Below, one piece after another: positions 26,478 through 34,660 of a stretch of 64,000 nt of DNA. The stretch lies in contig NZ_CP126889.1 of NCBI RefSeq assembly GCF_030246845.1, positions 1,426,001 to 1,490,000 on the forward strand, read 5' to 3'. Both the position numbers and the translations under genes were made by a program. Source of the stretch: Enhydrobacter sp. GTDB lineage: Bacteria; Pseudomonadota; Alphaproteobacteria; Reyranellales; Reyranellaceae. The notes below the pieces were generated by a model. It was not told the origin of the DNA, did no database searches, and saw only the letters and a program-made list of their open reading frames with translations. Positions within the stretch are counted from its first letter, which is position 1. Each line of letters begins with the position of its first letter.

Positions 26478-27468
26478 CTGCGCGCTCCGCTCTCTTGCGC
26501 CGAAGCCAGGCGAAGCCGGCGGCCAGCCCGCCGGCAATGCCGCCCGGGAAGGCGAACAGCAGCACGAGCAGGATCGCACCGAGCACCAGCGGCCAGTACT
26601 CGGTGTAGGACGTGATCTCCTGGTTGAGGAGGACGAGCGTGGCCGCGCCGACCACCGGCCCCCAGAAGTGATCGATGCCGCCGAGGATGGTCATGATCAT
26701 CACCTCGGCCGATTTCGGCCAGTAGACATAGTCGGCGAAGACGCCGCGGTTGAAGATGCCGAACAGGGCGCCGGCAATGCCGGCGAAGCCGCCGGCGACC
26801 ACGAAGGCGGCCAGCTCGTAGCCGCGCACGTCGAGGCCGATCGACGCCGCACGCTCCGGGTTCTCCCTGATGGTCGTCAACATGCGGCCGAACGGCGAGG
26901 CGATGATCCTCTGCATCGCCGCCAGCGACAGCATCACCAGCACGAGGGTCAGCAGGTAGAAGTGATCCGAGACGCGCAGCTCGTCGAGAAGCGGCACCGA
27001 CGACATCCAGCCGAGATCGGGATACGGCACGTCCGGCAATCCCTGATCGCCGCCGGTGACATCGTTCCATTTGAAGCAGATCGCCCACACGATCTGCGAG
27101 AAGGCGAGCGTCAACATGGCAAAGTAGATCCTGGTGAGACGCACGCAGAAGAAGCCGAACACCAGCGCGCCGAGCGAAGCGCCGAACGCCGCCGCCGGCA
27201 GCGCGATCGCGAACGGCAGCCCATAGGTCTTCATCAGGATGCCGCACACGTAGGAGCCGATGCCGAAATAGGCGACGTGACCGAACGAGACAAGGCCGGT
27301 GGTGCCCAGCAGCAGGTTGAGGCTGACCGCGAACAGCGCACTGATCGCGATCTGGGTGGCCAGGAAAGTCTCGTAGCGCGAGCCGAACCACGGGATCGTG
27401 AATGCGACCAGGAAGACGACGAGCGTCCACGGCACACGCCGTGCGGCGGCGGCGGCCGGCGAGGTCAT
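26470..27468 (-). CDS. livM: LivM-type ABC transporter permease
   Basis: This 332-residue inner-membrane permease has eight or more hydrophobic segments and the family stretch LNLLLGTTGLVSFGHVAYFGIGSY. A conserved GFAGIAGALF segment marks the EAA-like loop region. It overlaps livH by four bases and livG by eight, so the operon is tightly coupled. Confidence 0.93.
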   Translation of the reverse strand: MTSPAAAAARRVPWTLVVFLVAFTIPWFGSRYETFLATQIAISALFAVSLNLLLGTTGLVSFGHVAYFGIGSYVCGILMKTYGLPFAIALPAAAFGASLGALVFGFFCVRLTRIYFAMLTLAFSQIVWAICFKWNDVTGGDQGLPDVPYPDLGWMSSVPLLDELRVSDHFYLLTLVLVMLSLAAMQRIIASPFGRMLTTIRENPERAASIGLDVRGYELAAFVVAGGFAGIAGALFGIFNRGVFADYVYWPKSAEVMIMTILGGIDHFWGPVVGAATLVLLNQEITSYTEYWPLVLGAILLVLLFAFPGGIAGGLAAGFAWLRRKRAERAGA

Positions 27469-28349
27469 CGGAGCGGCCTTCCGAACAGGCCCCAGGGGCG
27501 TACGATCAGGATCACCGCCATCAGGGCGAAGACCGAGAACAGCGAGAAGCCCGGCAGGATGAGAATGCCGAACGAAAGCACCTGGCCGTAGATGACCGAG
27601 CCCCAGAACGTGCCCCAGAACGAGCCGAGGCCGCCGATCACGACGACGATGAACGCCTCGACGATGATCTCGACGTCCATGCCCGGCACGATGCTCTGGA
27701 TCGGCGTGACCAGCGCGCCCGACAGGCCGGCGAGGAACGAGCTGACGACGAACATGCCGGTGTAGAGGGCGCCGACATTGGCGCCGAGCGCGCCCAGCAT
27801 CTCGCGGTCGAGCGCCGCCGCCCGCACCATCCGCCCGGAGGGGCTGCGCGTCAGCACGAGCCAGCCGGCGACGGCGATGGCGGCGCCGATCAGCATGATG
27901 AACAGGTTGTAGGCCGGCAGAATGGCCCCGAACGCCTCGATGCCGCCCGCCAGCATCGGCGGGCGCGACACCGACAGCTGATGCGTGCCCCAGAGGGCCT
28001 TGGCCGCGTCACCGAGGATGAGGACCAGCGCGTAGGTGAGAAGCAACTGGTAGATCTCCTCGCGGCCGTAGATGTGGCGCAGCAGCAGCCGTTCGATCAG
28101 GCCGCCGAGCAGCGCGACGCCCAGCGCCGCGGCGAGCGCGGCGAGCCAGAAACCGTGCAGGATCGGGGCCAGCCATTGCACGACCTGCCAGGCGAGGTAG
28201 GCGCCGATCATATAGAAGGAGCCGTGCGCGAAGTTGAGCACGCGCATCACCCCGAACACGAGCGACAGACCCGACGCGATGAGGAACAGGAACATCGCTG
28301 TCGTGAGCCCGCCCAGGAACTGGCCGAACAGGAACGAGGCGTCGGCCAT
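27465..28349 (-). CDS. livH: LivH-type ABC transporter permease
   Basis: This 294-residue permease partners LivM. It has the LivH opening (FLIASGLSLVFGVMRVLNFAHGSFYMIGAY) and the typical FLAGLSGALVTP and GGLGSFWGTFWGS segments. The gap to the upstream binding-protein gene is 114 bases. Confidence 0.93.
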   Translation of the reverse strand: MADASFLFGQFLGGLTTAMFLFLIASGLSLVFGVMRVLNFAHGSFYMIGAYLAWQVVQWLAPILHGFWLAALAAALGVALLGGLIERLLLRHIYGREEIYQLLLTYALVLILGDAAKALWGTHQLSVSRPPMLAGGIEAFGAILPAYNLFIMLIGAAIAVAGWLVLTRSPSGRMVRAAALDREMLGALGANVGALYTGMFVVSSFLAGLSGALVTPIQSIVPGMDVEIIVEAFIVVVIGGLGSFWGTFWGSVIYGQVLSFGILILPGFSLFSVFALMAVILIVRPWGLFGRPLR

Positions 28350-28463
28350 CGCTCAGCCCTCGCGCACAAGGAGGGCATGCCCCGCCCGCGACGGAGCGGA
28401 GGGCATGCCGAGCTTGTGGTCCGCTGGTTCCAACTCAGTCGGAGACGGCGTCGGTGGGCGCCA

Positions 28464-29660
28464 TCAGTCCGTAAACGGCCCCTGAGAAAGGTATTTTGGA
28501 TTCTTCATGATCGCGAAGGGATAGCGGTCGTCCTTCACCATCTGCCCCCAGAACTCGCCCATCTCGGTCTCGTGCGTCTTCGGGTTGAAGGTGAGCTTGC
28601 CGATCGGCGTATCGAAGGAGAGCCCGAGCATGGCCTTCGCTACCTTGGCCGAGTTCGTGCTGCCGGCCTTCTTGATGCCTTCGGCCAGCGCCAGTATCGA
28701 GGCGTAGCCCATGATCGCCCAGCCGGACGCGTACTTCTCCTTGGTGAACGCCTTGAGATGCTCGATGTAGGTCTTGTGCGCGGCCGGCTCGTTCTCCGGC
28801 CAGATCACGGGGTCGTAGGCGTCGGACCAGATGCCGTAGGGGTAGTCCTTGCCCAGCGCCTGCGCCGCGTCCGTCGTGCCGACCTCGCCGCCGTCGGCCA
28901 GACGATTGTCGATCGCCTTGAAATAGCCGAGGGGCGCCGCCTGCTTGGCGAAGGTGACGAAATCACCGCCGAACACGTCGCAGAACACCGCATCCGGCTT
29001 CTTGGCCATCTGCGCGGTGATGAACGGCGTGAAGTCGCTCTGGCCGAGCTTCGGCCATTGCTGATCGACGATCTCGATGTCGGGCCGCGCCTTCTTGATG
29101 AAGTCGACGAAGGCGCCGACGGCGTCGCGGCCATAGGCATAGTCTGGCGCGATGGTCGCGACCCGCTTCACCTCCTTCCAGCCCGCGATGATCGAGGCGC
29201 CGGTGCGGCCGTCGATGTCTGTGTTCGACGCCAGGCGGAAGATATAGGGGTGCAGGTTGGCCGGCGAAACGAGCTGGATGGTCTTCGACGTCGGCGCGAC
29301 AAAGACGATCTTGTTCTCCTTGGCGATGGTCGACACCGCCGGCGCCTCCGCCGAGGTCAGCGTTCCCGACAGGAAATCGACACTGTTCTTGATGATCAGC
29401 TCGCGCGCGAGGCGGACGGCCTCGTCGGCGCTCGCCTTGCTGTCGCGCGTCAGCAGCTCCAGCTTGCGGCCGAGGACACCGCCGCTCGCGTTGATCTCCT
29501 GCACCGCCATTTCGGCGCCCTTGACGATCGGTACGCCATAGACCGAGGCGGGGCCGGACAAGGGCATCGGATAGCCGATCTTGATCGTGCTCTGGGCGGC
29601 GGCCGCCACCGGAACGAGACTTGCAGCAACGATCACCGCCAGAAGGCGCTGCGGCATCAT
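28464..29660 (-). CDS. Periplasmic binding protein of the Liv-type transporter
   Basis: This type I periplasmic binding protein of about 398 residues captures the substrate for LivHMGF. It has a signal peptide (to AAAAQ, about residue 22), then TIKIGYPMPLSGPASVYG, GGVLGRKLELLTRDSKA and SGTLTSAEAPAVS. The start at 29660 is preceded by GGGAGG at six-base spacing. Amide or aromatic-acid substrates are as likely as branched-chain amino acids; the sequence alone does not decide. Confidence 0.9.
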   Translation of the reverse strand: MMPQRLLAVIVAASLVPVAAAAQSTIKIGYPMPLSGPASVYGVPIVKGAEMAVQEINASGGVLGRKLELLTRDSKASADEAVRLARELIIKNSVDFLSGTLTSAEAPAVSTIAKENKIVFVAPTSKTIQLVSPANLHPYIFRLASNTDIDGRTGASIIAGWKEVKRVATIAPDYAYGRDAVGAFVDFIKKARPDIEIVDQQWPKLGQSDFTPFITAQMAKKPDAVFCDVFGGDFVTFAKQAAPLGYFKAIDNRLADGGEVGTTDAAQALGKDYPYGIWSDAYDPVIWPENEPAAHKTYIEHLKAFTKEKYASGWAIMGYASILALAEGIKKAGSTNSAKVAKAMLGLSFDTPIGKLTFNPKTHETEMGEFWGQMVKDDRYPFAIMKNPKYLSQGPFTD

Positions 29661-29927
29661 GGGCATCCTCCCTGGAATTCTTGTGATTCTGGGCTTCAAA
29701 GACCTCGAATTTTAAGGGGTACCACGCTAATCCAACCGTGCGGCTTTCGCCGGCGCACTCTGCCGTCTTGGACTGCCTGTCTTGCCTGTCAGCATGACCC
29801 TACGGCCACCGCTGGTCAATCCGACAACGGAACCGAGTTGATCCCGCTTCGTCTTGGAGGCGGATCGTCGATCGCGCCGTTGCTTGTCGTCGTACCGATC
29901 ACCTCTCGAGGACGACCAAAGCGACAC
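29661..29927. other. Intergenic region without recognised gene
   Basis: This upstream region of the Liv-type operon holds its ribosome site. I see no gene, tRNA or FNR-like box in it. Any promoter is not distinctive. Confidence 0.5.
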
Positions 29928-29949
29928 GGCGGGACTGACATCCCGCCGC
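29928..29949. terminator. GC hairpin after the 29975-30646 gene
   Basis: An eight-base perfect stem (CGGCGGGA with TCCCGCCG, six-base loop) lies 25 bases past the stop of the minus-strand gene. It lacks a clear T-run, so termination is plausible rather than sure. Confidence 0.4.
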
Positions 29950-29974
29950 GGCCTCCGTGCCACTACCTCATGCT

Positions 29975-30646
29975 TCAGCGAACGATCGCGATCCTGAAGG
30001 CGCTCTGGACGCTATAGACGGCGGTGAGCTGGTCGCCCGCCTTCAGCGTTGCAAGGGCGGCTCGTCCCGGCTCGGTCTGGATCTGCGGCAGGCGGATGAC
30101 CTCGCCGCTGTTGGGCGCGGGCGCGTCCGGCTCGCCCGTGGACGCATTGATGATGTCGACCGCCGAGTGCTCCGGATAGGTCTTGACCACCATGCCGGTC
30201 GTCTTGAACAGGCGCACCTTGTGCTCGGAGCCGGGGAAACTCTCGATTCGCGCACCTTGGGCGACCATGGCGTCCGCGTGGCTCGTGACGGCCGGCGTCG
30301 TCCTGGCAATCAGAAAGTCGAGATAGTCGAACCAGTGGACGTCGACGGTCTGCCCCTCCTTCAGCTCGGAGTAGGCATTGCCGGGATAGCCGGTCGTCGT
30401 TTTCACGACCATGTCCGAGGCCTTCATCTTCACCCGGCCGACATCGTCAAAGACGACGACCAGCCCACGCGTCTTCGGATCGAGGCTATGGACCGTGCCG
30501 CGCTTGAAGTTCTGATAGCGCAGCGGCACGTACAGGTCTTCGGCCGGATCGGCCATGGCCGGAGGCGATGCGATCGTGAAGACTGGGGCGGCGACGGCGA
30601 CGACGCCCAGATACGCGATTGTCGTGCGGCGATTGAGATCGACCAT
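29975..30646 (-). CDS. Secreted protein of unknown function, FNR-box linked
   Basis: This 223-residue protein has a signal peptide (RRTTIAYLGVVAVAAPVF, ending near PPAMA). The mature part is rich in beta strands, with KRGTVHSLDPKTRGLVVVF and a closing LKAGDQLTAVYSVQSAFRI. The plan resembles the protein at 43967-44566, which also opens with a GxVxxxDxxxRxVxV strand and closes with KAGDKLTAV. The ATG at 30646 has a GAGGGGA ribosome site. A GTGAT-N4-ATCAA box sits 55 bases upstream. Function unknown. Confidence 0.75.
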   Translation of the reverse strand: MVDLNRRTTIAYLGVVAVAAPVFTIASPPAMADPAEDLYVPLRYQNFKRGTVHSLDPKTRGLVVVFDDVGRVKMKASDMVVKTTTGYPGNAYSELKEGQTVDVHWFDYLDFLIARTTPAVTSHADAMVAQGARIESFPGSEHKVRLFKTTGMVVKTYPEHSAVDIINASTGEPDAPAPNSGEVIRLPQIQTEPGRAALATLKAGDQLTAVYSVQSAFRIAIVR

Positions 30647-30700
30647 GATCTTCCCCTCAAAAGTGATGGCTAAAAATGCCATCACCGGCGACATCGCTCC

Positions 30701-30714
30701 GTGATCCAGATCAA
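30701..30714. promoter_or_regulatory. FNR/FixK-like box (GTGATCCAGATCAA)
   Basis: One mismatch from TTGAT-N4-ATCAA. It lies 55 bases before the minus-strand gene starting at 30646, a fitting position for activation. Confidence 0.6.
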
Positions 30715-30753
30715 TCGGACGACGAACACATGCGACGTTCGATTGTAGTTCGA

Positions 30754-30767
30754 TTGATCTGGCGCAA
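30754..30767. promoter_or_regulatory. FNR/FixK-like box (TTGATCTGGCGCAA)
   Basis: TTGAT half-site with a CGCAA second half, a variant seen in rhizobial FixK targets. It lies 63 bases before the 37-residue protein gene. A closely similar element precedes its paralogue at 41952. Confidence 0.6.
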
Positions 30768-30829
30768 AGACGGTCGGGAGCACTCTTCGCAGCATGTTTT
30801 AGTGGCTGCTGCCGCTGAGGGGATACTCA

Positions 30830-30943
30830 ATGCAACCCACGCTGCTCGACTACCTGCTGCTCTGGCAAGTTGTCATCTTTTTCGGCGTTCCGCTCGGCCT
30901 GCTGGTGTTTGTAGTGATCCAGGATTTCCTCACCCACGACTAG
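30830..30943 (+). CDS. 37-residue membrane protein (paralogue of 41952-42065)
   Basis: This tiny protein has a polar start (MQPTLLDYLLLWQ) and one hydrophobic helix (VVIFFGVPLGLLVFVVIQ), then a short charged end. A paralogue of exactly the same length lies at 41952-42065; the two share the pattern TLLDYLxxWxxxxFFGVPLxLLxxVxIQ. A GAGGGG ribosome site lies 7 bases before the ATG and an FNR-like box 63 bases before. Conservation between two loci makes it a real gene. Function unknown; a membrane-inserted regulator or small subunit of a low-oxygen complex is possible. Confidence 0.75.
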   Translation: MQPTLLDYLLLWQVVIFFGVPLGLLVFVVIQDFLTHD

Positions 30944-30987
30944 GCTCGATCCAAGTGAACGCGCCCGAGCCGAGCAAATGTCCGCGG

Positions 30988-31200
30988 TCAACCTCCGACT
31001 CGCCCATCGGGACAGGGCTTGGCTCGAGCCCGTCTGGCTGCTTCGCTTGACGCGGTCTCGCCCGTTCGGGGATTGACCAAATGGATGCGTCCGCACGCAG
31101 CACAGCACTGCGAAACGTGCGTCGTCGCAGCGACCGGGCTCTCGACTGTTGCCTGCACCTGCAACCCGCTGCTTGGACAGCGATAAAGAAAATTCTCCAT
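30988..31200 (-). CDS. 70-residue zinc-ribbon-like protein
   Basis: This small soluble protein starts MENFLYRCPSSGLQVQ and has a second cluster CCAACGRIHLVNPRTG, giving a possible four-Cys zinc site (CPSSG...CxxC). It resembles small rhizobial proteins with a CPxTG...CxxCxxxHLVNPxTG pattern. It overlaps nothing. A perfect TTGAT-N4-ATCAA box lies 80 bases upstream. A longer reading from 31341 would run through that box and is rejected. Function unknown. Confidence 0.65.
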   Translation of the reverse strand: MENFLYRCPSSGLQVQATVESPVAATTHVSQCCAACGRIHLVNPRTGETASSEAARRARAKPCPDGRVGG

Positions 31201-31279
31201 CGATTCGCCAGTTCCGACACCCGGATGTGGATGCTGCTTGCAGTTCAGAAACAGAATAGCCGCCACGGAGTGGACATCC

Positions 31280-31293
31280 TTGATCGAGATCAA
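31280..31293. promoter_or_regulatory. FNR box (TTGATCGAGATCAA), perfect consensus
   Basis: A perfect match to TTGAT-N4-ATCAA in non-coding DNA, 80 bases upstream of the minus-strand zinc-ribbon gene. Confidence 0.75.
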
Positions 31294-31384
31294 TCCCCAC
31301 GACAATGGCGGCCGTTGCATGATCTCGCTTTGGCCGAGCACCGGGCGGCGGTGGAAACCGAGATATTTGCAAACGCCTCGACTT

Positions 31385-31660
31385 TCAGCGTGAGGGCAGC
31401 GTGAAACCGCTGCTGCGCAACAGATTCTCGAGGGCGGCGATGCCGGCGGCGGTGTTTCCGCGGTTGCAGTCCTCGATGGCGGCGCGCGTCATCGGGCTCG
31501 GGGCGAGGCGGCCTTCGGCACCGGCGCTGCCGGTGTAGCGCAACGCAAGGTCGGCCAACCGACGACAGTAGGCCGCGTCGTCGTTCTGCGCCCGCGTGCC
31601 GAACGGCAACACAGCGACGATCATGGCCAAGGCAAGCAGCGTCCAGGACGTTCCGTACAT
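31385..31660 (-). CDS. Secreted 91-residue protein of unknown function
   Basis: This small periplasmic protein has a signal peptide (MYGTSWTLLALAMIVAVLPF, cleavage near TRAQ). The mature part has two Cys residues (AYCRRLADLALRY and IEDCNRGN) that could form a disulfide, and a helix ending AALENLLRSSGFTLP. The ATG at 31660 follows AAGAGG by five bases. An FNR-like box is 47 bases upstream. Confidence 0.7.
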   Translation of the reverse strand: MYGTSWTLLALAMIVAVLPFGTRAQNDDAAYCRRLADLALRYTGSAGAEGRLAPSPMTRAAIEDCNRGNTAAGIAALENLLRSSGFTLPSR

Positions 31661-31706
31661 CCGAACCTCTTGTTGCAGCTCATGCCGCATGGGGCCGGCG
31701 GCGGCC

Positions 31707-31720
31707 TTGATGCATGTCAA
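31707..31720. promoter_or_regulatory. FNR/FixK-like box (TTGATGCATGTCAA)
   Basis: Matches TTGAY-N4-RTCAA, 47 bases upstream of the minus-strand gene at 31660. The plus-strand CoA-transferase start is about 200 bases away. Confidence 0.65.
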
Positions 31721-31917
31721 GAGTGCCGGCAGGAGGTCCATTCAGGAGATCAATCGGACCGCTGCACCCAGAAGGCGCCGCCAGGATGCACGGTCCCTGG
31801 AGGATACGCCGTCGCGAACGGCCGTGCTCGTTGCATTGGAACAACGTTTGGAGGATCAATGATCGACAGACGTCCATAACTCGCGTAGGGAGCGCAGCCG
31901 GCTGCGCACTGACCTGC

Positions 31918-33111
31918 ATGACCAAGCGAAGCGGCCCGCTCGAGGGCATTCGGGTTCTCGATCTTACGACCATCTTGTTCGGCCCGTTCGGCACTCAAAC
32001 CCTTGGTGACTGGGGAGCCGAAGTGATCAAAGTCGAATCGCCGGCTGGCGATGGATGGCGCTACAGCGGCCAATTTCGCAATCGCGGCATGAGCGGCCAG
32101 TTCATGGCCGCGAACCGCAACAAGCGCAGTCTCGCGCTGGATCTGAAGCAGCCGGACGGCAAGGCCGTATTGCGGCGCCTGATCCCGACAGTAGATGTGT
32201 TCGTCAGCAATGTCAGGCCGGCTGCGCTGGCGCGGCTGGGCTTCGGCTACGATGCCTGCCGCGAGCTCAATCCGCGGCTCGTCTATGCGACGGCCACCGG
32301 CTTCGGCCAGGACGGTCCGTGGGCGGCTCGCCCGGCGTTCGACGAGATCGTCCAGGCCGCCTCGGGCCTGGCTTCTGCCATCGGCACCGACGATGAGCCG
32401 GCGTTCGTGCCGAGCCTGGTGGGCGACAAGCTATGCGGGCTGGCGCTCACGGCCGCCGTGAGCGCCGCGCTGGTGCGCCGCGAGCGCGACGGAATCGGCC
32501 AATTGGTCGAAGTGCCGATGCTCGAGACCGTTGCCGCCTTCAACAGTATCGAGATGCTCGGCGGTCACGCCTTCGTCCCGCCGATTGGTCCTGCCGGATA
32601 CAAACGTGTCAGGAAGCGGCGCCCGGTCCGGACGAAGGATGGCTGGCTGACAATGCTGCCCTACTCCGGCGACAACTGGTGCACCTTCTTCGAGGCCGTC
32701 GGACACCCTGAATGCATCGAGGAGTTCTCGGTGCGGGATCCGGTGCAGCGTGCAGCAAATATCGACAAGATCTACGACCGCATGGGCGAGATCGCCGTGA
32801 CCCGCACCACCGCGGAATGGGAGGAGTTGCTGTTGCGCATCGATGTCCCGCACGCCTCGTTTGCAAAGCTGGTCGACGTCGCCGAGCAGCCGCATCTGAA
32901 GGCAGTCGACATGTTTGTGGAGCTCGACCATCCGACGGAGGGCAGGATCCGCCAGGCCCGACCGCCTGCCCGGTTCTCCGAGACGCCGGCGAGCATCCGT
33001 CGCCTGCCGCCACATCTTGGCGAACACACGCGCGAAGTGTTGCGCGAGGCGGGGTACACGGATGCGGAGATCGCGGATCTCATAAAGCGCAAGACAGTGG
33101 CCGCGCCATGA
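31918..33111 (+). CDS. CaiB/BaiF-family (type III) CoA-transferase
   Basis: This 397-residue protein transfers CoA between carboxylic acids. It has the family opening GPLEGIRVLDLTTILFGPFGTQTLGDWGAEVIKVE, the NRNKRSLALDLK block, and the catalytic-Asp region (RPAFDEIVQAASGL) near residue 140. The ATG at 31918 starts at the family boundary; the longer reading is unsupported. It is followed after 51 bases by the Fe-ADH-like gene and may be co-transcribed. The acid substrate cannot be told from sequence. Confidence 0.88.
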   Translation: MTKRSGPLEGIRVLDLTTILFGPFGTQTLGDWGAEVIKVESPAGDGWRYSGQFRNRGMSGQFMAANRNKRSLALDLKQPDGKAVLRRLIPTVDVFVSNVRPAALARLGFGYDACRELNPRLVYATATGFGQDGPWAARPAFDEIVQAASGLASAIGTDDEPAFVPSLVGDKLCGLALTAAVSAALVRRERDGIGQLVEVPMLETVAAFNSIEMLGGHAFVPPIGPAGYKRVRKRRPVRTKDGWLTMLPYSGDNWCTFFEAVGHPECIEEFSVRDPVQRAANIDKIYDRMGEIAVTRTTAEWEELLLRIDVPHASFAKLVDVAEQPHLKAVDMFVELDHPTEGRIRQARPPARFSETPASIRRLPPHLGEHTREVLREAGYTDAEIADLIKRKTVAAP

Positions 33112-33162
33112 AACTGCAGCGCTGTCGTCGATCGTGACCTGCAGTCGCGCAACGAGGAGCCG

Positions 33163-34377
33163 ATGATGGATAAGGACTTTCGCGCTGCCGGGCATTCCTG
33201 GCGGCTGCACTGCGGTCCGCAGGTGATCGAAGAACGCCTGAAGGAAGCCGTGGTGCGCGCCGGAGCGAAGCGCGCTTTCGTGATTTGCTCGCCGTCGATC
33301 AACAGGCGAACCGACGTGGTGCGCCGCATCGCCACTTCGTTGGGGGAGCGCTACGCGGGAGTCTTCGACGGAATCCAGAAGGATTGCCCCTACCCCAACG
33401 TCTGCGTCGCGAAGGACGCCGCGGTCGCCGCCGGCGCGGACCTCCTGATCGCCGTGGGCGGCGGCAGCGTCATCGTGGCAACGCGCGCCGTGGCGATCTT
33501 CCTCGGCGAACGGGGCGACCCTTTCGAGATCATGACGCAGTATCCTGAAGGCCGACCGGCCTTCAGCCCCCGGCTCCTGGCGCCGAAGCTGCCGATCGTG
33601 AATATCCCGACAACGCCGACGAGCGCGATGAATCGGGCCGGCACGGGGCTTAGGAACGATGATCTCGATCATCGCATGGAGTACTTCGACCCGAAGACGC
33701 GCCCGCAAGCGATCTTGCTCGACCATGGAGCGCTGTCGGCTACGCCTCGGGACGTGCTGCGCTCCACCGCGACAACCATCCTCGCGAGCGCTGTCGGCGC
33801 CATGGCCCAGATCGACGTCAACCCGCTGGTCGAGGGCGATCGGAACCAGGCGTTCCGGCTGGCGCAGCGCGCCTACACCCGGCTGGCAGACGGACATGAC
33901 GACACCGGCCTGCGCGTCGACCTTTGCGTCGCGGCCTTCCTGCATAACCGGGCCGAGGACGATGGCGGGCGCACATTCCGGAGCGCGACCTTCTCGGGCG
34001 ACTACGCCGTGTCCACGGCGCTCCATGTACACTACCCACATGTCGGGCAAGGCGAATCGACGTCGGTCGTCCAGGCAACGAAGATCAGGCTCGCCGAGAC
34101 GATCGACCCGCGATCGGCACGGCAAGTTGCCGAAGCTGTCGGTGTCTGGCGTGACGGCATGGACGGAAGGCAGGCGGCGTTTGCCGTCGCCGACACACTG
34201 GAGAATCTTTACGGACGAGCAGGCCTGCCGATCCGCCTGAGAGAACTCCGCATTCCAAGAGAGGATCTCGCGCTGATCGCCAATCGAACCGTGAAGAACT
34301 TCAATGCCAATGCCGGCGCGAGATCGGCCGAGGAACAGGTTGCAAGTGCCGCGCGGCTGCTCGAAGCCGCTTATTGA
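33163..34377 (+). CDS. Iron-type alcohol dehydrogenase-like protein with altered metal site
   Basis: This 404-residue protein belongs to the Fe-ADH/dehydroquinate-synthase-like fold: an AVGGGSVIVATRAVAI dinucleotide loop near residue 105 and PTTPTSAMN near 147. At the usual DALxHAxE metal motif it reads TILASAVG, so Asp and the first His appear replaced. The later HxxAHxLG...HG region reads STALHVHYPHVGQGES. It may be non-metallic or use another chemistry. It follows the CoA-transferase gene with an AGGAG site before the ATG. Maleylacetate-reductase-like family assignment is possible but weak. Confidence 0.7.
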   Translation: MMDKDFRAAGHSWRLHCGPQVIEERLKEAVVRAGAKRAFVICSPSINRRTDVVRRIATSLGERYAGVFDGIQKDCPYPNVCVAKDAAVAAGADLLIAVGGGSVIVATRAVAIFLGERGDPFEIMTQYPEGRPAFSPRLLAPKLPIVNIPTTPTSAMNRAGTGLRNDDLDHRMEYFDPKTRPQAILLDHGALSATPRDVLRSTATTILASAVGAMAQIDVNPLVEGDRNQAFRLAQRAYTRLADGHDDTGLRVDLCVAAFLHNRAEDDGGRTFRSATFSGDYAVSTALHVHYPHVGQGESTSVVQATKIRLAETIDPRSARQVAEAVGVWRDGMDGRQAAFAVADTLENLYGRAGLPIRLRELRIPREDLALIANRTVKNFNANAGARSAEEQVASAARLLEAAY

Positions 34378-34660
34378 AGCGCGATGGCAACGGCACCTAC
34401 GTTGCTTGCCGAGATCCCTACCGAATGGCCGCAGCGCTCGCGGCAAGCGGATGGCATGCTCGACAAATCCCGGGTATATTGACCGGTGAGCTAGAGTTCC
34501 TTCTTGCGACTACTATGGTGGAGTTGGCGTGCCGGAGTGGTCAAAAGAGAGAACTGGTGCGCCATGCTTCAAAGATAACCGATAGCCGCGACCCATACTA
34601 TTTGTTCGTGGACTGCAACTATGGCGCAGCTTCCAAATCGACCCTCCTCGCCGAGTAAGT
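34378..34660. other. Intergenic region, no convincing gene
   Basis: The stretch between the Fe-ADH-like gene and the patatin gene is lower in GC than its neighbours. It holds a 94-codon open frame from a TTG at 34374 with no recognised domain and no ribosome site. I do not call it a gene. Confidence 0.5.

Noticed and set aside
34517..34550. TGCCGGAGTGGTCAAA, reminiscent of a tRNA-Ser/Leu 5' end
   Set aside because: No acceptor partner, anticodon arm or T-arm can be folded downstream.
34374..34658. 94-codon open frame after the Fe-ADH-like gene
   Set aside because: TTG start, no ribosome site, no recognised domain, and lower GC than its neighbours.
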